Shown here piece by piece: positions 6,174 through 14,341 of a stretch of DNA of 21,223 nt. The DNA is from DASYAE01 sp036501535 (lineage in GTDB: Bacteria; Actinomycetota; Actinomycetes; Streptomycetales; Catenulisporaceae). The DNA is taken from positions 1 through 21,223 of the forward strand of contig DASYAE010000047.1 of the NCBI GenBank assembly GCA_036501535.1, in the 5' to 3' direction. The stretch's first letter is position 1; the number at the start of each line of letters is the position of its first letter. The notes under the pieces are model-generated. The model saw only the letters and a list, made by a program, of their open reading frames with translations, was not told the DNA's origin and made no database searches. Both the position numbers and the translations under genes were made by a program.

Positions 6174-7253
6174 ATGGCCGGGATCAAGGAACTCGCCCGG
6201 GAGTGCGGAGTCTCCGTGGCGACGGTCTCGCGCGCGCTCAACGGCCATCCGGAGGTCAGCGACGCGACCCGGCGGCTCGTGCGGGAGGCGGCCGAGCGCA
6301 ACGGCTACCGGCCGAGCCAGTCCGCGCGGGCGCTGGTGCGCGGCCGCTCCGACACGATCGGCCTGCTGTGGGACACCGGCTACGAGGGCGACGGCCGCCG
6401 GCACCCGTTCCTGCTGGCGCTGCTGGTCGGCGTGAAGCGGGCGCTCAGCTCCGCCGGGCGGCACCTGCTGCTGCTCAACGTGGACGAGCACGGCCCGCAC
6501 GAGCGCGCGTACATCGAGGCGGCGCACCAGCACCAGCTCGACGGCATGATCCTGATGGGCGTCGACGAGAACGAGCCCCGGTTCAAGGCGCTGCACGCCT
6601 CCGGATTCCCCTGCGTGGCCTTCGACCTGGCCCTCGGCGGCCCCTACTCCTCGTACGTCACCTCGGACAACTTCGCCGGCGCGGTCGCCGCCGTCGGCCA
6701 CCTGCACAGCCTGGGGCACCACCGGGTGGCCACGATCACCGGGCCGCAGTCGCTGCTGCCGTCGGCGGGCCGGCTGGCCGGCTTCCACTCGGCGGCCGCG
6801 GACCTGGGTCTCAAGGTGCTGCCCGGCTATGTCGAGACCGGTGACTTCTTCATCGACAGCGGATACGCCTGCGGACAGCGCCTGGCCGCGCTGCCGGAGC
6901 CGCCGACCGCGGTGTTCGCGGCCGGCGACGAGATGGCGATCGGCGCGATGCACGCCTTCACCGACGCGGGGCTGAGCGTGCCGGAGGACATCTCGGTGAT
7001 CGGCTTCGACGACGTGGAGCTCGCCGCGCTGGTCCGCCCGGCGCTGACCACGATCGCCCAGGACTGGCAGGCGATGGGCGGCTCGGCGGTGGACGTGCTG
7101 CTGCGCCTGGTCGAGCAGCGCGCGGCCGCGGCGGCGGTGGGCTCGCCGGCACAGGACGCGGCGGCGGAGCAGGACGTCGCGGTCCGGCGCCCCGGCCGCG
7201 TGGTGCCGACCCGGCTGGTGCTGCGCGATTCGTGCCGGCCGCCGCGGGACTGA
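6174..7253 (+). CDS. LacI-family transcriptional regulator (orphan)
   Basis: 359-aa regulator: N-terminal LacI HTH (IKELARECGVSVATVSRALNG, ~4-24) with the hinge region to ~57, then a periplasmic-binding-protein-like sugar domain (~60-330; ITGP near the middle, FAAGDEMAIGAM, and VIGFDDVELAALVRPALTTI). It ends with the usual PTRLVLRDSC motif after an Ala-rich insert (~320-335). ATG 6174 is chosen because GAGGAG lies 6 nt upstream and translation from 6111 would add a non-conserved leader. No sugar enzyme or transporter is next to it, so its target is unknown; it might act on distant genes or on itself. It is related to, but clearly different from, the lacI at 9918. Confidence 0.93.
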   Translation: MAGIKELARECGVSVATVSRALNGHPEVSDATRRLVREAAERNGYRPSQSARALVRGRSDTIGLLWDTGYEGDGRRHPFLLALLVGVKRALSSAGRHLLLLNVDEHGPHERAYIEAAHQHQLDGMILMGVDENEPRFKALHASGFPCVAFDLALGGPYSSYVTSDNFAGAVAAVGHLHSLGHHRVATITGPQSLLPSAGRLAGFHSAAADLGLKVLPGYVETGDFFIDSGYACGQRLAALPEPPTAVFAAGDEMAIGAMHAFTDAGLSVPEDISVIGFDDVELAALVRPALTTIAQDWQAMGGSAVDVLLRLVEQRAAAAAVGSPAQDAAAEQDVAVRRPGRVVPTRLVLRDSCRPPRD

Positions 7254-7302
7254 CCGACGGACCGGCGAACGGCGCCGACCGGTGTCCGGCGGCAGACGGC
7301 CG

Positions 7303-7854
7303 TCAGGAGCCTGCTTCGCTGGGCTCGGGTTCGGGCTCGGGCGCGACCGGTTCCGGACCGGCTGCATCCGCATCGTGGACACGGCTATTGATCCAGGCGG
7401 CATGTACCGCCGCCTGCGATAAGCGCCCGGATACGGTTGGCGCCGGGGAAATGGACAGCAGCGCCGCGGTCCCGTAGCACAGCCCGGAGCAGAGGCCGTA
7501 GACCCAGGCCGGCAGGGCCCCGCCCGGGACCAGCATGCCCAGCAGCACCGAGAACATCATCGACAGCGCCCAGCCCGCGCACGCGACGGTGAAGGCGTAC
7601 CGAAGCCGCATCAGCGCCAGCACGATCCAGCTGGCCGGCAGCGTGGCCAGGGCGCAGACGCCGACCTCCGCGGCGATGTCCAGGCCGTAGTAGGCCCCTG
7701 CGGAAACCGGCGGATGAGCGTCGCGGAAACTCAGGTACGCCGCCCAGGGCAGCACGGTCGCGCAGCCGGCCACGGCGCCGAGGGCGAAGCGGGCGGATCC
7801 GGGGTGCGGGCGCGGCCCCGCGCACTGGTCCGAGGCCGCTCGGCCGAAGCTCAT
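7303..7854 (-). CDS. Small four-helix membrane protein of unknown function
   Basis: 183 aa. I do not recognise a family. Four hydrophobic stretches are visible: about 23-43 (FALGAVAGCATVLPWAAYL), 58-80 (AAEVGVCALATLPASWIVLA), 88-112 (FTVACAGWALSMMFSVLLGML) and 115-137 (GALPAWVYGLCSGLCYGTAAL). A cytoplasmic-looking tail of ~45 residues ends in Pro-Glu repeats (PEPVAPEPEPEPSEAGS). The loop between helices 1 and 2 (FRDAHPPVSAGAYYG) would be exposed. No SD lies close to the ATG; a GGAG is 19 nt upstream. It is convergent with lacI and divergent from the 272-aa gene. The hydrophobic profile and coding bias make it a real gene in my view. Confidence 0.72.
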   Translation of the reverse strand: MSFGRAASDQCAGPRPHPGSARFALGAVAGCATVLPWAAYLSFRDAHPPVSAGAYYGLDIAAEVGVCALATLPASWIVLALMRLRYAFTVACAGWALSMMFSVLLGMLVPGGALPAWVYGLCSGLCYGTAALLSISPAPTVSGRLSQAAVHAAWINSRVHDADAAGPEPVAPEPEPEPSEAGS

Positions 7855-7948
7855 CGCATAGGTCTAGCACACACTCCGTAGCCTATGACACCCCGTAAAA
7901 CTCCGTGCCCGATCTGTGATCCCGCGCGCCCCGCCGCGCCGCATTAGT

Positions 7949-7965
7949 TAGGATGCTGCGATGTG
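7949..7965 (+). promoter_or_regulatory. -10-like element and overlapping start-stop/GTG start
   Basis: TAGGAT (7949-7954), then six bases, then ATGTGACG. The geometry is that of an actinobacterial leaderless promoter, but the ATG at 7961 is directly followed by TGA, and the coding frame begins at the overlapping GTG 7963. The AGGA at 7950-7953 could instead act as an SD 9 nt from the GTG. Confidence 0.4.
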
Positions 7966-8781
7966 ACGATTGAGGTGACTTTGGTCGACGGCGCGACGGG
8001 GGAAGCGTTCGGCCGGTCCGCGATGGCCGCCGAGGACCTGCCAGAGGACTTCGGTACGGCCACCGACCTGTGGATCGGCGAGACGGCCTGGCGGGTCGAG
8101 AGCGCGATTCCGGCGACGCGCAGCGAATACGTTCGCGCCGGGACTCTTCGTATCGTGCTGCGAAAGCCGCCGCCGGTCGAGATGGTCAGGGCGGCCGACG
8201 TGAACTTCAGCATGTCAAGCATCTGCGATCTCTTGCCACCCGGTGGCGGGCCGTGCGGAGACCTGCCGCCGCTGGTGGTCAAGGACGACCTGTGGCGCGA
8301 CGTCGAACTGGTCGGCCCCGGGCACACGGACGCGATCGAGGAGAACTTCGCCGCGATCCGCCGGATCCAGGCCGAGCACGGCGCCGGGCCGGGGTTCTCC
8401 AAGCTCCATGTGCGCGTCGAGCCGCGCGCACCGCTTGGCGGGGTGCGCTTGACGGTCGCTGAGCTTGCTGCGGCGCTCGGCGCGCACCAGCGCAATCCGG
8501 TGACCATCGACGGGTATTCCGGGTGCGTCGTGGGCGGATTCGCCCTGCCGATATGCAGCGGGCTCGTGGTCTACGGGCACGAGGACGACGGAGCGGTGGT
8601 CGTGGCAGCCATCGACCTTGCCGAGGACGACGCGTCGGCCGCCGCGGCGCCGCTCTCCGCGCTGATGTCGGCGCACCGGCTGAGCCTCGTGGACTGGCGC
8701 GGTCTCCTGCGGATCGACGAGGAGCCGGTTCTCGCGCGATGGCTCGGCGAGGGCGAGTCTCCGCACCGGCTCTGGCGTTGA
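7963..8781 (+). CDS. Hypothetical protein, 272 aa, unknown family
   Basis: I do not recognise this protein. It is soluble, with no signal peptide or membrane segment. It appears to have two parts: residues 1-135 with short beta-like stretches (LWIGETAWRVESAIPATRSEY, LRIVLRKPPP, FSMSSICDLLPP, LWRDVELVG), and 140-272 (LHVRVEPRAPLGGVRLTV, VTIDGYSGCVVGGFALPI, GLVVYGHEDDGAVVVAAIDLAE, LVDWRGLLRIDE). The pattern suggests two alpha/beta modules. Start GTG 7963 is taken because it yields the sequence TIEVTLVDGATGE; no better ATG exists nearby. A perfect palindromic hairpin follows the stop by 24 nt. No neighbour hints at a job. Confidence 0.75.
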   Translation: MTIEVTLVDGATGEAFGRSAMAAEDLPEDFGTATDLWIGETAWRVESAIPATRSEYVRAGTLRIVLRKPPPVEMVRAADVNFSMSSICDLLPPGGGPCGDLPPLVVKDDLWRDVELVGPGHTDAIEENFAAIRRIQAEHGAGPGFSKLHVRVEPRAPLGGVRLTVAELAAALGAHQRNPVTIDGYSGCVVGGFALPICSGLVVYGHEDDGAVVVAAIDLAEDDASAAAAPLSALMSAHRLSLVDWRGLLRIDEEPVLARWLGEGESPHRLWR

Positions 8782-8809
8782 GCAGGTCGGCAGGGGTGCC
8801 GGAAGACGG
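8782..8809. repeat. 28-bp direct repeat, copy 1
   Basis: Starts at the base after the TGA of the 272-aa gene. It matches 26 of 28 bases of the copy at 9588-9615; the two mismatches are adjacent (GG here, AA there). The shared core begins GCAGGTCGGCAGGGGTGCC. The two copies are 806 bp apart and in the same orientation, and enclose the truncated serine hydrolase gene. Confidence 0.85.
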
Positions 8810-8833
8810 CTCGGCGGGGCCCCGCCGAGCCGT
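8806..8833 (+). terminator. Perfect 28-nt palindrome, probable terminator
   Basis: Arms of 14 bp (ACGGCTCGGCGGGG and its exact complement) with no spacer. It begins inside repeat copy 1 and ends 8 bp before the point where the truncated hydrolase loses homology. It is a good candidate terminator for the 272-aa gene, and a possible recombination hot spot. Confidence 0.6.
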
Positions 8834-8841
8834 GATTCAGA

Positions 8842-9426
8842 CAGGTGGAAGTCGGCGCCGAGCGGTCCGGCGATCTCCTCGGCGAAGAAGGCGCCCAGGC
8901 CGCGGCCGGTGATCCGGCGGACCACCTCGCCGAGGACGAAACCCTGGGTCAGCGAGTGGTAACCGGCTGCGGTGCCCGGCTCCCACCGCGGGGCCTGCGC
9001 TGCCAGGCGTGCGGCGAGGGCCGGGCCGTCGTAGAGGTCTTCGACAGCCGTCGGCCCGTCCCAGTCGGGCAGGCCGGATGTGTGCGCGAGTACGTGACGG
9101 ACCTGCACGTTCTCCTTGCCCGCGGCGGCGAACCGCGGCCAGTAGCGGGCGACCGGCGCAGCCAGGTCGAGTTCGCCGCGGTCGGCCAGGACCAGCGCGC
9201 ACAGGGCGGTCATGGTCTTCGAGGTGGACCACACGTTGGTGATCGTGTTCCGCTGCCACGGCGCCGTGCGGGCCGCGTCGAGGTGGCCGCCCCACAGGTC
9301 CACCACCGGTTCGCCGTCGACGTGGACCGCCACCGAGGCGCCCACGTCGTCCTTGCCGAGTGACGCCGCGAGCGCGTCCCGTACCGCGCCGAAGCGTTCG
9401 TCGCACGTTCCTTGGATTTCGGCCAT
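8842..9426 (-). pseudogene. Serine hydrolase (class C beta-lactamase/EstB type), 3'-truncated
   Basis: About 195 residues of a normally ~380-aa family remain. Present: the N-terminal start of the fold, the nucleophile motif S67-T-S-K70 (SxxK) in NVWSTSKTMT, HVLAHTSGLPDWDG, and Y156-H-S158 (YxN/YxS position) in GYHSLTQGFVLGEVV, up to IAGPLGADFHL. The homologous sequence then stops at 8842; the C-terminal half with the third motif (HxG/KTG) is missing. The frame itself stays open to 8215, but those ~210 codons are antisense to the 272-aa gene and are not family-like. Start ATG 9426 is supported by a promoter 6 nt upstream. If expressed, the product would lack part of the active site. Intact family members act as esterases or beta-lactamase-like peptidases. 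Confidence 0.8.
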
Positions 9427-9432
9427 GTTCGC

Positions 9433-9463
9433 ACCGTAACGAGTCTCCACTCGGTGGAGTCAA
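9433..9463 (-). promoter_or_regulatory. MerR-type promoter of the truncated hydrolase gene
   Basis: On the minus strand, -35 TTGACT (9463-9458) and -10 TACGGT (9438-9433) are 19 bp apart, longer than the usual 17. A dyad of 8-bp arms (one mismatch; arms 9443-9450 and 9454-9461) with a 3-bp centre lies in the spacer, partly over the -35. This is the classic layout for MerR-family activators, which untwist a long spacer. Six bases separate the -10 from the ATG at 9426, so the transcript is probably leaderless. No MerR gene is in the window. Confidence 0.7.
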
Positions 9464-9587
9464 CCGAGATAAGACCACTGCCGCCGTCGTGGCGGGCGTC
9501 GGCGGTTCGTCACACGGATTTTCACAGGTCTTGCACGGTCCCACCCGTAACTTGCGTGTGGCCTGCTGCGGCCAGTTGCAGGGAATT

Positions 9588-9615
9588 GCAGGTCGGCAGG
9601 GGTGCCAAAAGACGG
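9588..9615. repeat. 28-bp direct repeat, copy 2
   Basis: Partner of 8782-8809 (26 of 28 bases identical). Unlike copy 1 it is not followed by a palindrome. It lies 125 bp beyond the hydrolase promoter, upstream of the LacI operators. Confidence 0.85.
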
Positions 9616-9698
9616 TGCTGTAAAGCGTTCCGGCCCGGTGATCGACAGCCGATAACGGCGCGGTAACAGTTGCCGGCGGCGGGCGGACGGGGGGTTGT

Positions 9699-9710
9699 GA
9701 GAGCGCTCTC
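9699..9710. promoter_or_regulatory. LacI-type operator candidate O1
   Basis: Perfect 12-bp palindrome GAGAGCGCTCTC with the central CG typical of LacI/CebR-family sites (compare the CebR consensus TGGGAGCGCTCCCA). It is 42 bp, about four helical turns, from the centre of the next site. Confidence 0.65.
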
Positions 9711-9742
9711 TCGGAGGTAACGTTCCGGCAATCGCACTGAGA

Positions 9743-9762
9743 AAGCGCTTACGCAAGCGCTT
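9743..9762. promoter_or_regulatory. Paired LacI-type operator candidates O2 and O3
   Basis: AAGCGCTT occurs at 9743-9750 and again at 9755-9762, each followed by AC, with centres 12 bp apart. Both are CG-centred palindromes of the general LacI-family type (G/TAAGCGCTTAC-like). They lie about 155 bp before the lacI start; autoregulation of the whole operon is inferred. Confidence 0.65.
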
Positions 9763-9917
9763 ACCGAACATCCGTCTCGACCTGCTCCCACGCTGCGCAT
9801 GTACCTGAGCCGCGGCATGCCCTGAGGCCGGAAGAGCACGGAAACCGGCCCGGCCGGCCGACGCCGGCCAGCTCAAGCCGCCCGACCGAAGCCGACCAAC
9901 CGAGGGGAGTGACGCGC

Positions 9918-11072
9918 GTGGCCGCCGAAAGCCCGGCCGACTCGGCCCGCCCGGCGGGCGCGCTCGGCGCGACGGCCGGCCGCAAGGGCGCCGCCCCGCT
10001 CACGATCTACGACGTGGCCCGGCGCGCCGGAGTCTCCATCGCGTCGGTCTCCCGGGTGCTCAACGGCCACTCGACGCCCCGGCCGGAGACCCGCGAGAGC
10101 GTGCTGCGCGCGGTGCGCGAGCTCGGCTACGTCCCGGACGGCGCCGCCCGCGCCCTCTCCAGCCGGCTCAAGGAGGTCGTCAGCGTCGTCTTCCGGCAGC
10201 CCCGGCTCGAGCCGAGCGGCGAGCCGGAGTTCCAGGACGAGGCGGACAGCCTGGTCTTCATCGACGTGGTCAACCGCGGCATCGAGCTGACCGCCCAGCT
10301 GCGCGGCTACGACCTGCTGCTCAGCTCGGTCGACATCAACGACCACACCCCGGGCCCGAAGATCGCCAAGCTGGCCTCCAAGAGCGACGGGATCATCCTG
10401 CACGACCGGGTGCTCACCCCCTCGGGCGTGGTCCGGCTGGCCGACCGGATCCCGGTGGTCACCCTGGCCGGCACGCCCACCCGGGCCAGCGTCAACATCA
10501 GCGGGGACAACGGCGCCGGCATGCGCGAGCTGGTCCGGCACCTGCTCGGCGTGCACGGATACCGCAGCATCGCGTACCTGTCCGGCCACTCGGACAGCCC
10601 CGACGGCCTGGCCCGCGGCCGGGTCGTGCGCGAGGTGGCCGGCGAGTTCGGCGTCCCGGTCTCGGACGGCGCGCGCTGGGTCGGCGAGTACAGCGCGGCC
10701 GGCGGGGCCCGGGCGATCCGGCGCCTGCTGGCCGCGGGGGAGAAGCCGCCGAGGGCGATATGCTGCGCCAACGACCAGACCGCGCTCGGTGTGATCTACG
10801 AGCTGCGCGAGCACGGCTACAGCGTCCCCGGCGACGTCGCCGTCACCGGGTTCGACGACGTGTCGGTGGCCCGGCATGTGAGCCCGCCGCTGACCACCGT
10901 GCGCCAGCCCATCCAGGAGCTCGGCGCGAAGGCCTTCGAGGTGCTGCACTCGCTCATCGACGGCCAGCGCCCGCAGCAGCGCCAGGTGCTGCTGCCCGTC
11001 CAGGTCGTCTACCGGTCCAGCTGCGGCTGCCCGCCCGATCCCGCGCCGCCGGCCCGGCGCCCGAACCCGTGA
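9918..11072 (+). CDS. LacI-family repressor of the oligosaccharide transport operon
   Basis: 384-aa regulator. After a ~30-residue Ala-rich leader comes the LacI HTH (LTIYDVARRAGVSIASVSRVLNGHSTPRPETR, ~28-58) and hinge helix, then the sugar-binding domain (VFIDVVNRGIELTAQ, NISGDNGAGMRELVRHLL, CCANDQTALGVIYELREHG, VTGFDDVSVARHVSPPLTTVRQP). It ends with VVYRSSCGCPP. GTG 9918 is preferred to GTG 9909 because GAGGGGAG (9902-9909) then sits 8 nt upstream. It is the first gene of the ABC cluster: the first permease starts 12 bp after its stop with an SD that overlaps the stop. It should sense the imported sugar or its product and bind the palindromes at 9699-9762 (inference). Confidence 0.92.
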   Translation: MAAESPADSARPAGALGATAGRKGAAPLTIYDVARRAGVSIASVSRVLNGHSTPRPETRESVLRAVRELGYVPDGAARALSSRLKEVVSVVFRQPRLEPSGEPEFQDEADSLVFIDVVNRGIELTAQLRGYDLLLSSVDINDHTPGPKIAKLASKSDGIILHDRVLTPSGVVRLADRIPVVTLAGTPTRASVNISGDNGAGMRELVRHLLGVHGYRSIAYLSGHSDSPDGLARGRVVREVAGEFGVPVSDGARWVGEYSAAGGARAIRRLLAAGEKPPRAICCANDQTALGVIYELREHGYSVPGDVAVTGFDDVSVARHVSPPLTTVRQPIQELGAKAFEVLHSLIDGQRPQQRQVLLPVQVVYRSSCGCPPDPAPPARRPNP

Positions 11073-11084
11073 GGTGACCCGACC

Positions 11085-12077
11085 GTGTCCATGCTGATCA
11101 GAAGGCTGGGGTTCTACGTGTTGGCCGCGTTCGCGGCCATCACGCTGAACTTCTTCCTGCCCCGCATGCTCCCGGGCAACGCGCTCGACGCGCTGCTCGC
11201 CAGCATGCGGTCCTCGCAGATCACCAAATCGGAGCTGGCCGGCATGGCGGCCAACTACGGTCTCGACAGCAGCCAGAGCCTGCTCTCGCAGTACTTCACC
11301 TATCTCGGCCACACCTTCACCGGGAACCTGGGCGTCTCCACCGGCAACGGGTCGGCGGTCACCACCGACCTGGGCACGGTGCTGCCCTGGACGATCGGCC
11401 TGATCGGCGGCGCCACCCTGCTCTCGTTCCTGATCGGCACCCTGGTCGGGATCATGGCCGGCTGGCGGCGCGGCGGCTTCCTGGACGCGCTGGTGCCGGT
11501 CTCCGCGTTCTTCCAGGCGGTCCCGTACTTCATCCTGGCCCTGCTGCTCGCGATCGTGGTCGGCTACGAGCTCAACTGGCTGCCGATCAGCGGCGGCTAC
11601 GACACCACCCGCCGGATCGACCCGCTGACACCGGGCTTCAACGGACCGTTCATCGGCAGCGTGCTGCAGCACGCGATCCTGCCCGCGATCACGGTCATCC
11701 TGGCCTCGATCGCCGGCTGGATCGTCGGGATGCGCAACATGATGATCACCACCATGGACGAGGACTACGTCCTGGTGGCCGCGGCCAAGGGCCTGGCCCG
11801 GTGGCGGGTGATCGGCATCGCCGCGCGCAACGCGATCCTGCCGACCATCTCCAACTTCACCCTCTCGATCAGCCTGGTGGTCACCGGCGCGGTGCTGGTC
11901 GAGATCGTCTTCTCCTATCCGGGCGTCGGCTACGAGATGTTCAACGCCATCGAGGGCACGGACTATCCGCTGATGCAGGGGATCCTGCTGGTGGTCACCT
12001 TCACCGTGCTGGCCGCGAACTTCCTGGCCGACATCGCCTACGTGCTGCTCGACCCGCGTTCCCGAAGGGAGGCCTGA
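11085..12077 (+). CDS. ABC transporter permease, DppB/OppB type
   Basis: 330-aa integral membrane subunit of a peptide/nickel/oligosaccharide-class importer. It begins with the typical LIRRLGFYVLAAFAAITLNFFLPRMLPGN, followed by a large external loop and about six membrane helices. The cytoplasmic EAA loop that touches the ATPases is AAAKGLARWRVIGIAARNAILP (around 230-250), with VFSYPGVGYEMFNAI following as in DppB. Length is normal for the family. GTG 11085 lies 7 nt after GAGGTGA, which overlaps the lacI stop. The next permease starts 3 bp after its stop, so the two are co-translated. Confidence 0.93.
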   Translation: MSMLIRRLGFYVLAAFAAITLNFFLPRMLPGNALDALLASMRSSQITKSELAGMAANYGLDSSQSLLSQYFTYLGHTFTGNLGVSTGNGSAVTTDLGTVLPWTIGLIGGATLLSFLIGTLVGIMAGWRRGGFLDALVPVSAFFQAVPYFILALLLAIVVGYELNWLPISGGYDTTRRIDPLTPGFNGPFIGSVLQHAILPAITVILASIAGWIVGMRNMMITTMDEDYVLVAAAKGLARWRVIGIAARNAILPTISNFTLSISLVVTGAVLVEIVFSYPGVGYEMFNAIEGTDYPLMQGILLVVTFTVLAANFLADIAYVLLDPRSRREA

Positions 12078-12080
12078 GCC

Positions 12081-13159
12081 GTGACCGTCGCCGTCCTCGC
12101 CGACCAGTCCGGGCAGACCGATCCGACCCCCGCCCCCGCCGCAGCCCGCCGGGTCCGCCGGCGGCCGCCGGCCAAGGTGATCATCGGCGCCGGCATCGTC
12201 GGGTTCTTCATCCTGCTGGCCGTGTTCGGCCCGATGGCCGCGCCGCACGCGGCCACCTGGCAGGCCTCGACCCACGTCAGCATCGCCCAGCCGCCCTCCG
12301 GCAGCCTCTGGCTGGGCACCGACCAGCAGCAGCACGACATGTTCTCGCTGCTGCTGATCGGCGGCCGCGCCACCCTGCTGATCGCCTTCGTGGCCGGGAT
12401 CATCGCCACCCTGCTGTCGGTGCTGATCGGGGTCACCGCCGGGTACGTCGGCGGCCTCGTCGACGAGCTGCTCTCGATCCTGACCAACATCTTCCTGGCG
12501 CTGCCCGGCCTGCTGATCCTGATGGTCATCATGAAGCCGCTGCCGCCGTCCGAGACCGGCAACTCGCTGCTGATCGGCACCGTGGTGGCGGTCACCTCCT
12601 GGGCCTACGGGGCCCGGGCGCTGCGGGCGCAGACCCTGTCCCTGCGCAGCCGCGACTACGTCGAGTCGGCCAAGGTCATCGGCGAGCGCCGGACCCGCAT
12701 CATCGTGTTCGAAATCGTGCCGAACCTGCTGCCGATCCTGGCCTCCTCGTTCATCTTCACGGTGATCTACGGCATGGGCGTCTACGTGGCGCTGTGCTTC
12801 CTCGGCGTGGTCAACCCGTCCACCTCCTCCTGGGGAACCATGATCGAGACCGCCGAGAACTACAGCGCCATCATCGCCAACCAGTGGTGGTGGTACCTGC
12901 CGCCGGCGCTGTGCATCGCCTTCGTCGGCATCGGCCTGGCGCTGCTCAACTTCGGCATCGACGAGATCATCAACCCCCGGATCCGGTCGGCCCGGATGGC
13001 CGGGGTGCCGCGGGCGACCAGGCGCGCGGTCAAGTTCCAGCTCGGACTCACCCCGGTGGTGCGCCCGCCCCGCCCGGCCCCGGCGGCCGCGGACCTCGGC
13101 TCCGGCAACGGCACCGGCTCCGGCGGGATCGAGGTCGACGTGATCGAGGGGGGTGTCCG

Positions 13160-13163
<4 letters not shown>
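12081..13163 (+). CDS. ABC transporter permease, DppC/OppC type
   Basis: 360-aa second permease of the importer. A 30-residue Pro/Ala/Arg-rich cytoplasmic N-terminus leads into the first helix (VIIGAGIVGFFILLAVFGPMAA), then LGTDQQQHDMFSLLLIGGRATLLIAF as in DppC proteins. The EAA loop is ESAKVIGERRTRIIVFEIVPNLLPIL. A 50-residue hydrophilic tail rich in Pro, then Gly/Ser, is longer than usual. GTG 12081 has GGGAGG about 8 nt upstream. Its stop overlaps the next gene as GTGA. Confidence 0.92.

Positions 13164-14337
<1,174 letters not shown>

Positions 14338-14341
<4 letters not shown>

Larger units (their letters stand above)
9464..9917. other. Long regulatory region before the lacI-ABC operon
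   Basis: 454 bp with no convincing gene. It contains TTGCAGG twice with a 10-bp period (9576-9582 and 9586-9592), repeat copy 2 (9588-9615), three LacI-type palindromes (9699-9762) and the lacI SD GAGGGGAG (9902-9909). I could not assign a clear -10/-35 pair, but the operon promoter most likely lies around the palindromes. Confidence 0.6.

Noticed and set aside
3623..6301. 892-codon minus-strand frame opposite nirA
   Set aside because: Same reason: it is antisense to a well-supported enzyme and has no domain signature.
9360..9666. Two overlapping plus-strand frames (about 85 codons) over the hydrolase promoter
   Set aside because: They cover the antisense of the hydrolase start and a regulatory region, with no SD or recognisable product.
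9873..12335. 820-codon open frame on the minus strand opposite lacI and the permeases
   Set aside because: It is antisense to clear lacI and permease genes. The protein is a His/Arg/Gly/Asp/Val-rich low-complexity string typical of shadow frames at this GC content.
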